Below are positions 27,058 to 36,439 of a stretch of 64,000 nt of DNA, in pieces. The stretch lies in NCBI RefSeq assembly GCF_937881195.1, contig NZ_CALGFC010000017.1:1-64000 (forward strand). Direction: 5' to 3'. A model generated the notes under the pieces. The model did not search any database, was not told the origin of the DNA, and saw nothing but the letters and a program-made list of their open reading frames with translations. Made by a program: the position numbers and the translations under genes. This stretch comes from an uncultured Methanobrevibacter sp. GTDB lineage: Archaea; Methanobacteriota; Methanobacteria; Methanobacteriales; Methanobacteriaceae. Position 1 is the stretch's first letter; every line of letters begins with the position of its first letter.

Positions 27058-28800
27058 TTATCTTTTATTTATTTGAGAATAATTAGAACGATAAATAAAA
27101 AGAATATTTTTATTATTAGAAATAACCTTTTTTTGTGCATCAATAGGATTTTTAATGATTTCAACATTATGAAGCATCTTTTTTTCTATTTCAATCCCTA
27201 AATCATCAGTTAAGATTAAATCTAACTTTTTTTTAGAGTTTTTATTAGAATTATTTTTTAATTTATAATCAGAATCATTTAAAAGATTGTCTAAAAGATT
27301 AGCCACCTTATTTTCATCAATTTCTTCACAAGTAACACCATATTTTCCACCTAAAATAATTGTATAATCATCAAAACTATCAATCATTTTAATAGAGCTT
27401 TCAATGGCCTTAGTGTTTATTCCAGGGTTAATTTCTTCAATAATGATAGAATTATTATAATTTTTAAGTGAAGTCCTACCTTTAATACCTTTAAAATTGA
27501 TTAATCCTCTTTTAATTTGATCTTTATCAATTCCTAAAGATAAAGAAACAGTAACGGCACATAAAACATTTAAAACATGATGTTTTCCTGGAGCAAAAGT
27601 ATCAATAACTAATGAGCCAGATATTCTATCCCCCAAATTAGTCAGAATATTTTTATAAATTAGTTTAATACGAGTATTATTTAATCCATAAGAAACTGAA
27701 TCCAGAACCAAGTTAGCCGAATTATCATTAAAGCTAAAGGTATTTATCTTAGATAATATTGCTTTATTATAACATCCACTAGAGGAATGGAGATTATTAA
27801 AATCAAAAGAATTATTCAAAGAATCCTTTGAAATATCGTCACTTATATAAAAATTATGCAATGTTTCTTTTTCAATAACAACAATATCACAGTCAAAAAC
27901 TTGTTTTTTTGCATTTCTTGCATTTGAAGTATTTTTAGCTATAGGATAATTTTCCACAAGATTAGTTAATACACCAACATCCCCTAAACCAGTAGCTCCC
28001 AAAGAACTTTCAAAGATACATGCCCCATATCCAATATTATAATTTAAGTTATCAGGAGAGTTATTGGGAGATTCATCTATCCTAATTAAATCATCAATAT
28101 TGATACAATTAGGGTTATCAATTTTTTTAGCTATATCTATAGTTTCCAATATACTTGCAGGAGTTATACTAATATTCTTTTTTAAAATTAATTTTTTACC
28201 TTTTTTATAATAACAAGCCCCAAGACTACTTAAAACAAGAGGACTCTGATAAAGCAAAATCTCTTTAAGCATAGATACTACACTAGTTTTACCTTTAACC
28301 CCTGTAACTTCAACAACCGGGATGTTTTTATTAGCTATATCATTTTTCCATTTATTTAAAATTAGTTTAATTGCTTTATGATGAGTTATTTCAGTTATAT
28401 CAATTTGGGGATTAAAATTTTGATTAATATTAGTACTATTAGCATTATTACTATGATTAATATTAATATTCTCAACACTAATCTTCCCACTAGTAATATT
28501 CTCAATATTAATCTTCCCACTATTAAATTTAGAATTATTAAGAATATTATAAAAATTAAAAGGAGAATGAATAGGATTAACTATTAATATATCTAAATCA
28601 ACAAGATTATCTAAATAATTTTTTAAATCAACTTCATTCTTTAGAATATGTATATTATGAAAACTAAGTAAATCACTATCTTCATTTTTTATAGTATTAT
28701 AAATATCATAGGCATATATATTATCAAATTTACCTAATTTTTTAAGTCCAACAGCGATTTTAACTCCACCATGAGTTAAATCAATAACCAGTGCATCCAT
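27058..28800 (-). CDS. cfbE: Coenzyme F430 synthetase (Mur ligase family)
   Basis: CfbE catalyses the last step of F430 synthesis, ATP-dependent closure of the carbocyclic ring of seco-F430; F430 is the nickel cofactor of methyl-coenzyme M reductase. The 580-residue protein opens with Val-Ile-Asp-Leu-Thr-His-Gly-Gly-Val-Lys-Ile-Ala, typical of CfbE, and has the Mur-ligase P-loop Gly-Val-Lys-Gly-Lys-Thr-Ser near residue 166. Between these lies an Asn/Ile/Ser-rich repetitive insert (about 90-130), and more low-complexity occurs near the C-terminus, making it longer than a minimal CfbE. I use ATG 28800 rather than TTG 28809. Confidence 0.9.
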   Translation of the reverse strand: MDALVIDLTHGGVKIAVGLKKLGKFDNIYAYDIYNTIKNEDSDLLSFHNIHILKNEVDLKNYLDNLVDLDILIVNPIHSPFNFYNILNNSKFNSGKINIENITSGKISVENININHSNNANSTNINQNFNPQIDITEITHHKAIKLILNKWKNDIANKNIPVVEVTGVKGKTSVVSMLKEILLYQSPLVLSSLGACYYKKGKKLILKKNISITPASILETIDIAKKIDNPNCINIDDLIRIDESPNNSPDNLNYNIGYGACIFESSLGATGLGDVGVLTNLVENYPIAKNTSNARNAKKQVFDCDIVVIEKETLHNFYISDDISKDSLNNSFDFNNLHSSSGCYNKAILSKINTFSFNDNSANLVLDSVSYGLNNTRIKLIYKNILTNLGDRISGSLVIDTFAPGKHHVLNVLCAVTVSLSLGIDKDQIKRGLINFKGIKGRTSLKNYNNSIIIEEINPGINTKAIESSIKMIDSFDDYTIILGGKYGVTCEEIDENKVANLLDNLLNDSDYKLKNNSNKNSKKKLDLILTDDLGIEIEKKMLHNVEIIKNPIDAQKKVISNNKNILFIYRSNYSQINKR

Positions 28801-28942
28801 ATTCAACAAACCAATTTTATAATAGATTTTTTATTTAAAAGAGTTAATACTAAAAATTTAATATAAAAATTTAGTAATTAAAAAATTAATATAAAAAATT
28901 AATATTAACGAATTAATATAAAAAATTTATATCAAGAATTAA

Positions 28943-30835
28943 TTAAAAACAAGCTCTATCTGAACCTAATCCACCTTCAGTTAACTTTTCTTTAACTTTT
29001 TGATAGAAGTATTTATCTGTTGTTCTAATAAAACAAACATCATTTTGAGATCTTATAAATCTTAATTCTTCTGAATCATCAATTTCCTGACTAACTTGAC
29101 CATCCATAACAAGAACCGCTTTTTTACCCTTTTTAAGTAATTTAACTTTAATTTCACTTTTATCTGAAACAACAAAAGGCCTTAATCCTAATTTATAAGG
29201 ACATATAGGAATTATAATAAATGCACCAACTTTTGGATCTACAATAGGTCCTCCAGCAGACATAGAATAAGCAGTTGAACCACTAGGAGTAGATAATATA
29301 AGACCATCGGCCCTAAATTCCTCTACAATCTCTCCATCCACACTTACTTCAAAATTTAGCATTTTAGCTGGTTTTTCAGTCATTATCACAACTTCATTTA
29401 AGGCAGTGAAAAGTTCTTTACCATGGGAAACTCTTAGTTGAGTTCTTTTTTCCTTAAAATACTCTCCTTTAAGAATAGTTTCAATCTTTTTAAAGGAATC
29501 TTTAATATCTAATTCGGTTAAAAATCCAACAGTCCCTAAATTTATTCCCAAAATAGGAATTTCGCCAGTGCTAAGTTTAGTTTGGCCTCTTAAAAGAGTC
29601 CCATCTCCACCAAGAGTTATAACCATATCTGTATCAAACTCATTAATATCTTTTACATATTCCGAATAATCATCTTGAATATCCAACCCATTCAGTTCAT
29701 TAGCTACATCTTCATTATGCTGAGATATATTATATATTAAGTCAGGGATGTCTAGATTATCCTTTTTAACTCTAGATAGTTTTTTAGCTAGTGATTCTTC
29801 AATTGAAATATCAATACCTTGATCATCTAAGAATTTTATAAGTTTAGCTGAGAATAAAATAGCTTCTATCTTATCTAACCTACTTACAATCCCAACTTTT
29901 TTAATATCAAATGACTTATTATTATTTATAGTGTTTATTATTTTTTTATGAAGTTTAGGATTACTTGATCCAATAACAATAGCTTTTTCTGATATGCTTA
30001 ACCTGTTTTTTAGTTTATTACCATTTTCATCAGTGATAATTGCACCAGACTCAATAGCTATTAACATTGAAGCAGCAATATCTATTATTCTACTTCCCCT
30101 CATATCAATAAAAACATCATATTTACCATTAGCTATATAAGTTAGTTCTAAAACAACAGAACCTAATATTCTCATCCTTCTTACTTTTTTTATTAAGTTA
30201 AATACTCCATAACTATTATTCTTAAGAAATGCACCTATAGATAAATTATTAATATTAGTTTCGGTATTAGGCATCATTTTTTTATTATTTAACCATGCCC
30301 CTTGACCTTTAACTGCATGATAATAATCTCCACTAGCAAAATTTTTTATAAAACCTAATTCTACATCATCAAGAGAAATATATTCTTTATTAACCTCAGC
30401 AACAGCTATAGAAATTCCATAAGCAGATATATTTTTTATAGCATTACTAGTTCCATCAAGAGGATCAACTAAAAACAAAAATCTAGGTTTATCTTTATTA
30501 TCTATACTATTAGAATCATTTGAATTATTCTGTTCGGAGTTGTAGATATCTTTTAATTCATCAGAGACATTAATATTTTTTACAACACCTCTACCAATTT
30601 TTAATTCCCCTATTTCTTCACTTATCAAAATAGAAGTAAAATTAGTATCTCTCAAAACTTTTATAACCTCTTTTTCAGCTATTAAATCAATATAAGATGT
30701 TGGAGTTCCATCAGCCCCCATTTTAACAAATTCACCAGATTCATTATTTCCAAAATGTCTCTTAATCTTTTTTTCAACATTCTCAATTATTTTATTGGAA
30801 ATATTTTTACATAAATCAATGTCTTTGTTTTTCAT
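28943..30835 (-). CDS. Bifunctional NADP phosphatase / NAD kinase
   Basis: A 630-residue fusion. The N-terminal half is an inositol-monophosphatase/fructose-bisphosphatase domain with the metal motif Asp-Pro-Leu-Asp-Gly-Thr near residue 126 and Asp-Ile-Ala-Ala near 254. The C-terminal half is a PpnK-type NAD kinase with Gly-Gly-Asp-Gly-Thr-Leu, Asn-Leu-Gly-Thr-Val-Gly-Phe-Leu-Thr-Glu and Thr-Pro-Ser-Gly-Ser-Thr-Ala-Tyr. The same fusion in Methanocaldococcus (MJ0917) both makes and removes NADP phosphate. GAGG is eight bases before ATG 30835; an upstream TTG/ATG-rich extension to 30862 lacks such a site. An Asn/Ser stretch interrupts the phosphatase domain near 95-115. Confidence 0.92.
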   Translation of the reverse strand: MKNKDIDLCKNISNKIIENVEKKIKRHFGNNESGEFVKMGADGTPTSYIDLIAEKEVIKVLRDTNFTSILISEEIGELKIGRGVVKNINVSDELKDIYNSEQNNSNDSNSIDNKDKPRFLFLVDPLDGTSNAIKNISAYGISIAVAEVNKEYISLDDVELGFIKNFASGDYYHAVKGQGAWLNNKKMMPNTETNINNLSIGAFLKNNSYGVFNLIKKVRRMRILGSVVLELTYIANGKYDVFIDMRGSRIIDIAASMLIAIESGAIITDENGNKLKNRLSISEKAIVIGSSNPKLHKKIINTINNNKSFDIKKVGIVSRLDKIEAILFSAKLIKFLDDQGIDISIEESLAKKLSRVKKDNLDIPDLIYNISQHNEDVANELNGLDIQDDYSEYVKDINEFDTDMVITLGGDGTLLRGQTKLSTGEIPILGINLGTVGFLTELDIKDSFKKIETILKGEYFKEKRTQLRVSHGKELFTALNEVVIMTEKPAKMLNFEVSVDGEIVEEFRADGLILSTPSGSTAYSMSAGGPIVDPKVGAFIIIPICPYKLGLRPFVVSDKSEIKVKLLKKGKKAVLVMDGQVSQEIDDSEELRFIRSQNDVCFIRTTDKYFYQKVKEKLTEGGLGSDRACF

Positions 30836-31096
30836 TTTTATAGCCTCAAGTAATAATAGCAAAAAATAAAAATATAATTAATATGAATTATAATGAATAT
30901 ATATTAACTTAATACCAATTATAATAAATATAGACCATATTAATACTAATTATATCTAATATTAGTTATAGTTATTATATGAATTATAATTATCTATGAA
31001 TATACTTTTGAACATATATTATTATATTATCATATAATAATTATATAAAGTATAAAATATAAATCCATTGCTTTTTTTAATATATACTTATTGATT

Positions 31097-31561
31097 TTAA
31101 TTTTTATCAATAATTTCATCATTTATATAAATAACTGAAGCAACAACAGTCCCCAATTCTTCAACAACATGATTAATTTCTTCAATTACTAATTCATTAA
31201 TTTTTTCATTACGAACTTTCATCATATATTTAACCATTTCCTCAGCACCCTTTTTGATTTCTTCAGAAGTCTTATTGATCCCTGAATTTTCAACAACACA
31301 ACCAAGGTTATCTCCAATAGCTATTGCTACAGCAGAAGAAATTAAATCCCCTTTTTTATCTGAGCTTATTGTTGCTAATACACAATTTACCATAGCTCCA
31401 GCTTTCAATTTTGGGAGTAAACATGTTTCTGTTTCTTTTTCAAGCATACTTGAAACTTTAATTAAATTAACATCACCTATTCCTGCTTCGAGTAATGCAT
31501 TATCAAATGAATTAAGTTGAGTTGGACCTTCTGCCTTTCCTGATACAATAGCTACTTTCAT
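31097..31561 (-). CDS. pdaD: Pyruvoyl-dependent arginine decarboxylase
   Basis: A 154-residue PvlArgDC that converts arginine to agmatine. The proenzyme cuts itself between Ser37 and Ser38 (in Lys-Val-Ser-Ser-Met-Leu) to make the pyruvoyl cofactor. The following Gly-Ala-Met-Val segment and the Glu near residue 105 match the active site region. Length agrees with the family. It is divergent from aIF5A across a 675-base spacer, and agmatinase lies beyond, so three steps of polyamine/hypusine supply are neighbours. Confidence 0.93.
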   Translation of the reverse strand: MKVAIVSGKAEGPTQLNSFDNALLEAGIGDVNLIKVSSMLEKETETCLLPKLKAGAMVNCVLATISSDKKGDLISSAVAIAIGDNLGCVVENSGINKTSEEIKKGAEEMVKYMMKVRNEKINELVIEEINHVVEELGTVVASVIYINDEIIDKN

Positions 31562-31620
31562 TTTATCACATTGTAAATTTAATAAGTATTAACGATATGT
31601 TATTAGTAGAAAAATTTTTA

Positions 31621-31668
31621 GTAAAGATATTTTTTAGTAAAGATATTTTTTAGTAAAGATATTTTATT
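31621..31668. repeat. 16-bp tandem repeat, three copies
   Basis: GTAAAGATATTTTTTA repeats at 31621, 31637 and 31653; the third copy diverges at its last bases. It lies 60-107 bases upstream of the pdaD start, so copy number could affect that promoter. Confidence 0.8.
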
Positions 31669-32090
31669 AAATATATTTTTAATTAGTTTAAATTTAGTAA
31701 TTTAATAAATTTTTAATTGAATTTTATTAACTTGAATAAATTTTTTATTTTAAGTTAAAATTAATATTATTTTAAAATTAATATTAGTTTAAAATTTATT
31801 AGTTTAAATTTTAAATAAAATTCAATTTATCATATTTTAAATAATTTTTAATTAAAATCTAATTTATTTGTGTTTATTATATTTATATTAATTTATGATA
31901 ATTAATATTTAATTTATTAATTACAAAAGCATTAAATTTATTTATAATAATTATTATTTTAATTTTAATTCTTATTTTTAATTTTTTTATAATAATTAAA
32001 TTCAATAGAATACTTTATATAAAACTTGATTAAATATAATATTAATCTAATTATATTGCTTATATTAACTACATTTTTGCATATTGAAGT

Positions 32091-32099
32091 TTATATAAA
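32091..32099 (+). promoter_or_regulatory. Candidate TATA box for aIF5A
   Basis: TTTATATAA in the context GAAGTTTATATAAAG, a near-ideal archaeal BRE/TATA arrangement. A start about 25 bases downstream would leave a leader of roughly 115 bases before 32237. Confidence 0.5.
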
Positions 32100-32236
32100 G
32101 TTCATAATAAATATGTGTAAATACACAGTATTATTAATTAATATTAGATTTTATAAGGGGAAAATATTTTTTTAATAAATATATGACCTTAAAATTATTT
32201 TAACAAAGATTATATCCTATATGTGGAGGAAAAATA

Positions 32237-32626
32237 ATGTCAAAGAAAGTTGTTGAAGTGAAAACTTTAAAAATAGGAAAATATGTAGTATTGGGTGGAG
32301 AAGCTTCTAAAATAACTAGTTTATCAACTTCATCTCCTGGAAAACACGGAGCAGCTAAAGCAAGACTTGAAGCTGTTGGTATTTTTGATGGACAAAAAAG
32401 AAGTATTGTTAAACCAGTAGATACTAAAATTGATATCCCAATTATTGATAAAAGAGTTGGACAAGTATTATCTATCATGGGTACTGATGTTCAATTAATG
32501 GATATGGAAAATTATGAAACTCTCGAACTTCCTATACCTGAAGAGATAAAAGACCAAATTGTCGAAGGTGCAGAAGTGGATTACATTACTGCTTTAGGAA
32601 ACATGAAAATAATGAGAGTTAAATAG
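32237..32626 (+). CDS. eif5a: Translation initiation factor 5A (hypusine-containing)
   Basis: A 129-residue aIF5A, which helps ribosomes pass hard peptide motifs and finish chains. The modification loop Ser-Pro-Gly-Lys-His-Gly-Ala-Ala-Lys is at residues 33-41, with Lys36 the hypusine (deoxyhypusine) site. The C-terminal OB-fold domain follows from about 70. GGAGG is well placed before the ATG. The neighbouring arginine decarboxylase and agmatinase make the polyamine precursor for the modification, a sensible grouping. Confidence 0.97.
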   Translation: MSKKVVEVKTLKIGKYVVLGGEASKITSLSTSSPGKHGAAKARLEAVGIFDGQKRSIVKPVDTKIDIPIIDKRVGQVLSIMGTDVQLMDMENYETLELPIPEEIKDQIVEGAEVDYITALGNMKIMRVK

Positions 32627-33064
32627 ATAAATGTTTAAATTTATCTAACTAATTCCTTTATTTTAAATACTATTTCTAAATTAATAATAAAATAAATAAA
32701 ATACTTAATTCTAGCTAATTCCTTTATTTTAAATACTATTTCTAAATTAATAATAAAATAAATAAAATACTTAATTCTAGCTAATTTTTTTATTTTAAAT
32801 AATATATCAAATTATATAGTAAATTATATATTTAATTCAAAATCTAACAAAAAAATCTTTTATATTGATTATAAAATAATTTATATCATTTATACTAATA
32901 ATTTAAGATTTATTAATAATAAAATATATATTAATATTTTTAAACACTATTATAAACAAGTTATATCAATATTATAAATTGATAGAAAATTTTAAATTTG
33001 CAAATTTAAAAATAATAAATTTAAAAATATATTTATTTTAAAATATTAAAAGGTCATTGTTATT
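32627..33064. other. Intergenic region between aIF5A and agmatinase
   Basis: It contains the 66-bp duplication and then A/T-rich sequence leading to the agmatinase start, with AGGT about ten bases before 33065. No additional gene is visible. Confidence 0.5.
32649..32803. repeat. 66-bp tandem repeat downstream of aIF5A
   Basis: Two 66-bp copies (32649-32714 and 32715-32780) are identical as far as I can read, and a partial third begins at 32781 (to about 32803). Each starts CTAATTCCTTTATTTTAAAT and includes T-runs that could act as terminator, so the aIF5A terminator may have been duplicated. Confidence 0.9.
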
Positions 33065-33955
33065 ATGCTTTTTAACACTTATAAACCATGGAAGTTTGCT
33101 TTTTCGCAAGAAACTGAGGATTTAGATGAAGCTAAAGAAAATAGTTGGGGAATAATTGGTGTACCATTTGATAGCACTAGTTCATATGGCCCAGGATCAA
33201 GATTTGGCCCAACAACTGTTAGAGAAGCATCATATAGCTTTGAAAAATATAATATAACATTTAAAAGTAATTTAGATACAGTTTTCTACGATTTTGGAAA
33301 TATAAATGTTATATATGGAAATTGTAGAGAAACTGTTAAAATTCTTGAAGAAACAATATTAGAACTTCTAGAACATGGAATAAAACCAATAACTATTGGT
33401 GGAGAACATAGTATTAGTATAGCTCCAATAAAAGCACTTTCAAAAAAATATAATATTGAAAAAATGACAATCATACATCTTGATGCACATATGGATATTA
33501 TTGATGAATATCAAGGTGAAAAATGTTCCCATGCAACAATAATGAAAAGAGCGTATGATTTAAATCCAAAAGAGATAATTGAAATAGGAATTAGATCAGC
33601 AAGCCTTGAAGAAAAAGATTTTGTTGAGAATAAAGAGAATATAACCATATTTACTGCAAAAGATACAAGAGAAAAATTTGAAAATATTAATAAAAAACTT
33701 AATCAAATTAATGTAGATGAACCTGTTTATTTAAGCATTGATATGGATGTTTTAGACCCTTTATACGCTCCAGAAGTTGGAAATCCAATACCAAATGGAA
33801 TTTCAATAGATATAATTGAAGATATACTAAAAACTTTAGCAAAAAAAAATATAGTTGGTTTTGACTTAGTTGAGGTAGCTACAAGTAAACTTGGAGATTC
33901 AACTGCAGTAACTGGATCTAAAATAATATATGATTTCTTATCATTAAATAAATAA
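33065..33955 (+). CDS. speB: Agmatinase
   Basis: A 296-residue ureohydrolase that converts agmatine to putrescine and urea. The two-manganese site motifs are Gly-Gly-Glu-His-Ser at 112-116, Asp-Ala-His-Met-Asp at 140-144, and Ser-Ile-Asp-Met-Asp-Val-Leu-Asp-Pro at 224-232. The neighbouring pyruvoyl arginine decarboxylase makes its substrate, favouring agmatinase over arginase. It is on the same strand as aIF5A but 438 bases away, so probably has its own promoter. Confidence 0.93.
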   Translation: MLFNTYKPWKFAFSQETEDLDEAKENSWGIIGVPFDSTSSYGPGSRFGPTTVREASYSFEKYNITFKSNLDTVFYDFGNINVIYGNCRETVKILEETILELLEHGIKPITIGGEHSISIAPIKALSKKYNIEKMTIIHLDAHMDIIDEYQGEKCSHATIMKRAYDLNPKEIIEIGIRSASLEEKDFVENKENITIFTAKDTREKFENINKKLNQINVDEPVYLSIDMDVLDPLYAPEVGNPIPNGISIDIIEDILKTLAKKNIVGFDLVEVATSKLGDSTAVTGSKIIYDFLSLNK

Positions 33956-34065
33956 AAATCATTTAAAAATAATACTTTTTATCATTAAATAATAAGAATC
34001 ATTGAAAAATGCTGTTTTTTATAATTAAATAAATAATAATTACAAAAATTAGCTATTTTGTCATT

Positions 34066-34551
34066 TTAATTTATTTTTTTAACATCAACACTTATTTTAC
34101 CATTTTCTAAGGATAATATCATTACTGTAGCTTCACTAAAAATTGGAGCAGTTGGACTTCCAGGATTTAAAAGAATAACTTCCCCCATTTCTTCTATAAG
34201 TGGCTGATGAGTATGTCCACTTATCAAAACATCAACATCGAGTTCCTTTGCAATATAATACAATTGTTGAGTATCTCCTTTTGGATTAACTTCTCCATGT
34301 TTAACTCCAATTTTAACTCCTTCAATAGTTTTTACAATACTTTCAGGAAAATCATTTCCATATTCTCTATCTCTTTCTCCTTGAACAATTAAAACAGGAG
34401 CTATTTTTTCTAAATCATATTTTACATCAAGAGAAGTCAGATTACCTGCATGTATAATAAGTTCAACATCTTCAAATAATTTAAATACTTCTAAAGGTAA
34501 TTTATCCACTTTATCGGGAATAAATGTATCTGAAATTAAACCAATTTTCAT
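34066..34551 (-). CDS. YfcE/MJ0936-type metallophosphoesterase
   Basis: A 161-residue calcineurin-like phosphodiesterase. Metal-binding motifs are Asp-Thr near 7-8 (Ile-Ser-Asp-Thr-Phe), His-Ala-Gly-Asn near 35-38, Lys-His-Gly-Glu near 82-85, and Gly-His-Thr-His near 108-111. In most relatives the first motif is Asp-x-His; here the His is replaced by Phe-containing sequence (Asp-Thr-Phe), a known variant that may lower one metal site. MJ0936 is the family reference in methanogens. I use the internal ATG at 34551 because it gives the family start; a further ATG lies at 34566. Confidence 0.85.
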   Translation of the reverse strand: MKIGLISDTFIPDKVDKLPLEVFKLFEDVELIIHAGNLTSLDVKYDLEKIAPVLIVQGERDREYGNDFPESIVKTIEGVKIGVKHGEVNPKGDTQQLYYIAKELDVDVLISGHTHQPLIEEMGEVILLNPGSPTAPIFSEATVMILSLENGKISVDVKKIN

Positions 34552-34694
34552 AAATAACAAAACCATGATTTCATTTTTATTAATATTATAATTTTAATTT
34601 AATTTAATAATAACTAATTTAAAAAAATTAAAAAATAATATACAAATAAAATTTAATGCAATCAAATTCAAATAAATAATATTTCAAACATTAT

Positions 34695-35483
34695 TTATCT
34701 ATTTTTTTCAGATTTTGCAAAAAAGAATGTCCCTATTACTAGACAGATTACTGTCAATAAAAGTATTGCAGCAAAGTTAATCAATGGATTAAAAATTGGT
34801 GTTTGAACACCAGTAACACCCCTTACCAAATCAATACAATAAGTCATTGGCATAATACGACTCAAAGCAAGTAATAGCATATTAGAATCATTTACAGGAA
34901 TAATTGCTCCTGATAAAAATATTTGAGGCATTATTATTATCATCATTGCGAAATTTGCAGTTTTTGGATTTTTAATTAATCCCATTAAAATCATTGACAA
35001 TGCCCCAGCTGCAAAACATATAAGTGGCGAAAGTGCCAAAATCAATAACAATTGATCTAATGGAAGGTAAATATTCATAACCAAGCCAACAATGAGTGTT
35101 CCTATCATGCTGACTATAGCTACAAAGGTAGATCCTATTATTTTTCCTATGACTAATGAATAACGAGAAATAGGAGATACTAACATTTCTTGAGTAAAGT
35201 CTGTTTCATGGTCATCTACAAGTGAGGTCATCCCTAAAATTGTCACCATAAACAACATAGTAACAAGCATTCCCACAAGCATAAATTCACCAAGATTTGC
35301 ACCTCCCACTATGCCCATCATATTTCCACCAATCATACCCATCATAAAGAGAGGCATAACAAGTGTAACAATTAGCATAGATGGCGATTTAAAAAATACT
35401 GTGATATCTCTTGCTACTACTGCAATGATTGAATTTAATTCTCTTGAAATATCTGACTTTCTTTGATTTAAATTTTCGTTCAT
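34695..35483 (-). CDS. ABC-2 type transporter permease
   Basis: A 262-residue integral membrane protein with about six hydrophobic helices, of the DrrB/ABC-2 permease type. The conserved loop with Glu-Thr-Asp-Phe-Thr-Gln-Glu-Met-Leu-Val-Ser-Pro lies near residue 95, and Gly-Ala-Ile-Ile-Pro-Val near 195. It pairs with the ATPase encoded just upstream. GAGG is ten bases before ATG 35483; an alternative ATG at 35492 overlaps the ATPase stop as ATGA but sits only two bases from the site. Third gene of the marR-ABC operon. Substrate unknown, probably a hydrophobic drug or lipid. Confidence 0.88.
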   Translation of the reverse strand: MNENLNQRKSDISRELNSIIAVVARDITVFFKSPSMLIVTLVMPLFMMGMIGGNMMGIVGGANLGEFMLVGMLVTMLFMVTILGMTSLVDDHETDFTQEMLVSPISRYSLVIGKIIGSTFVAIVSMIGTLIVGLVMNIYLPLDQLLLILALSPLICFAAGALSMILMGLIKNPKTANFAMMIIIMPQIFLSGAIIPVNDSNMLLLALSRIMPMTYCIDLVRGVTGVQTPIFNPLINFAAILLLTVICLVIGTFFFAKSEKNR

Positions 35484-35488
35484 ATTCT

Positions 35489-36439
35489 TCATGCCTCTAC
35501 TTCATTTTTTTTATTTAAAAATTCAATATATGCATCTTCTAACATTGGTTCATGAATTTTTATTACACTTAGTTCTGTTTTTAATTGTGCGAAAATCTTT
35601 TGTGGTGATTTTGTATAAGGAACAATTATATGTTTGTCTATAATGAAAGGTATATCAAGTTCTGATAGTTCTTGTATCAATTCATCACGATTTTCAGCAT
35701 CAATGATTAGTTGGGTTTTAAGTAAACTTTCTTTCAATTTTTCTGGAGAAGAGCAGGTAGCAATTTTGCCTTTATTTATAATACAAACATTATCTGCATT
35801 TTCGGCTTCATCAATATAATGAGTTGTTAGAAAAATAGTAATGCCATATTTATCACGGATTTCATTAATATATTTCCATAAACTTCTACGACTTTCTGCA
35901 TCTAATCCTTGTGTTGGTTCATCAAGGAATAAAACATCTGGTGTATGAATTAAGCTACGCATAATTTCAAGTTTTCTTTGCATTCCTCCAGATAAATTTT
36001 TTACAGGATTAAACAATGCATCAATGTCAATATCAACCACTTTAGCAAGTTCCATTACTTTTTCACGATAGTTTTTTGGCATTAGATTAAAAGTTGGCCT
36101 GTATGTAAACATACCATAAAGACATGCATGAAATCTAATGTTTTCTTCAGCTGTAAGTTGTTTGTCGAGACTAGGTTTTTGAAATATAATTCCTATCTTT
36201 TTTCGAACTTCTCTATCTTCTTTATCTATATCAAACCCTGCAATTTTAACTTCTCCCGATGTTTTTCCGAGCGTAGTAGTTAATATTGAAATTGTTGTGG
36301 TTTTTCCGGCGCCATTAGGACCTAAAAAAGCGAAAAATTCTCCTTTTTTAACTGAAAAACTTATATTATCGATTGATAATTTTTTAGAACCTTTATAACT
36401 TTTAACTAAATTTTTTACTTCTATTACATTATCAGTCAT
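35489..36439 (-). CDS. ABC transporter ATP-binding protein, DrrA-like
   Basis: A 316-residue ATPase of the daunorubicin-resistance (DrrA) type. Walker A Gly-Pro-Asn-Gly-Ala-Gly-Lys-Thr-Thr lies near residue 42, the signature Leu-Ser-Gly-Gly-Met-Gln-Arg near 147, and Walker B with Leu-Phe-Leu-Asp-Glu-Pro-Thr-Gln near 165. A C-terminal regulatory tail follows. GGAGGT seven bases before ATG 36439 fixes the start; the frame runs further upstream into marR but without support. It overlaps the marR end by eight bases, so the two are translationally coupled. Confidence 0.93.
   Translation of the reverse strand: MTDNVIEVKNLVKSYKGSKKLSIDNISFSVKKGEFFAFLGPNGAGKTTTISILTTTLGKTSGEVKIAGFDIDKEDREVRKKIGIIFQKPSLDKQLTAEENIRFHACLYGMFTYRPTFNLMPKNYREKVMELAKVVDIDIDALFNPVKNLSGGMQRKLEIMRSLIHTPDVLFLDEPTQGLDAESRRSLWKYINEIRDKYGITIFLTTHYIDEAENADNVCIINKGKIATCSSPEKLKESLLKTQLIIDAENRDELIQELSELDIPFIIDKHIIVPYTKSPQKIFAQLKTELSVIKIHEPMLEDAYIEFLNKKNEVEA

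Larger units (their letters stand above)
31562..32236. other. Divergent region between pdaD and aIF5A
   Basis: It contains a 16-bp three-copy repeat near the pdaD start (31621-31668), long A/T runs, and a convincing TATA element for aIF5A at 32091-32099. The GGGG at 32157-32160 is not followed by a useful start codon. Confidence 0.5.

Noticed and set aside
32157..32190. GGGG with following frames upstream of aIF5A
   Set aside because: The nearest ATG is more than 20 bases away and its frame is out of range. aIF5A has its own GGAGG at 32225.
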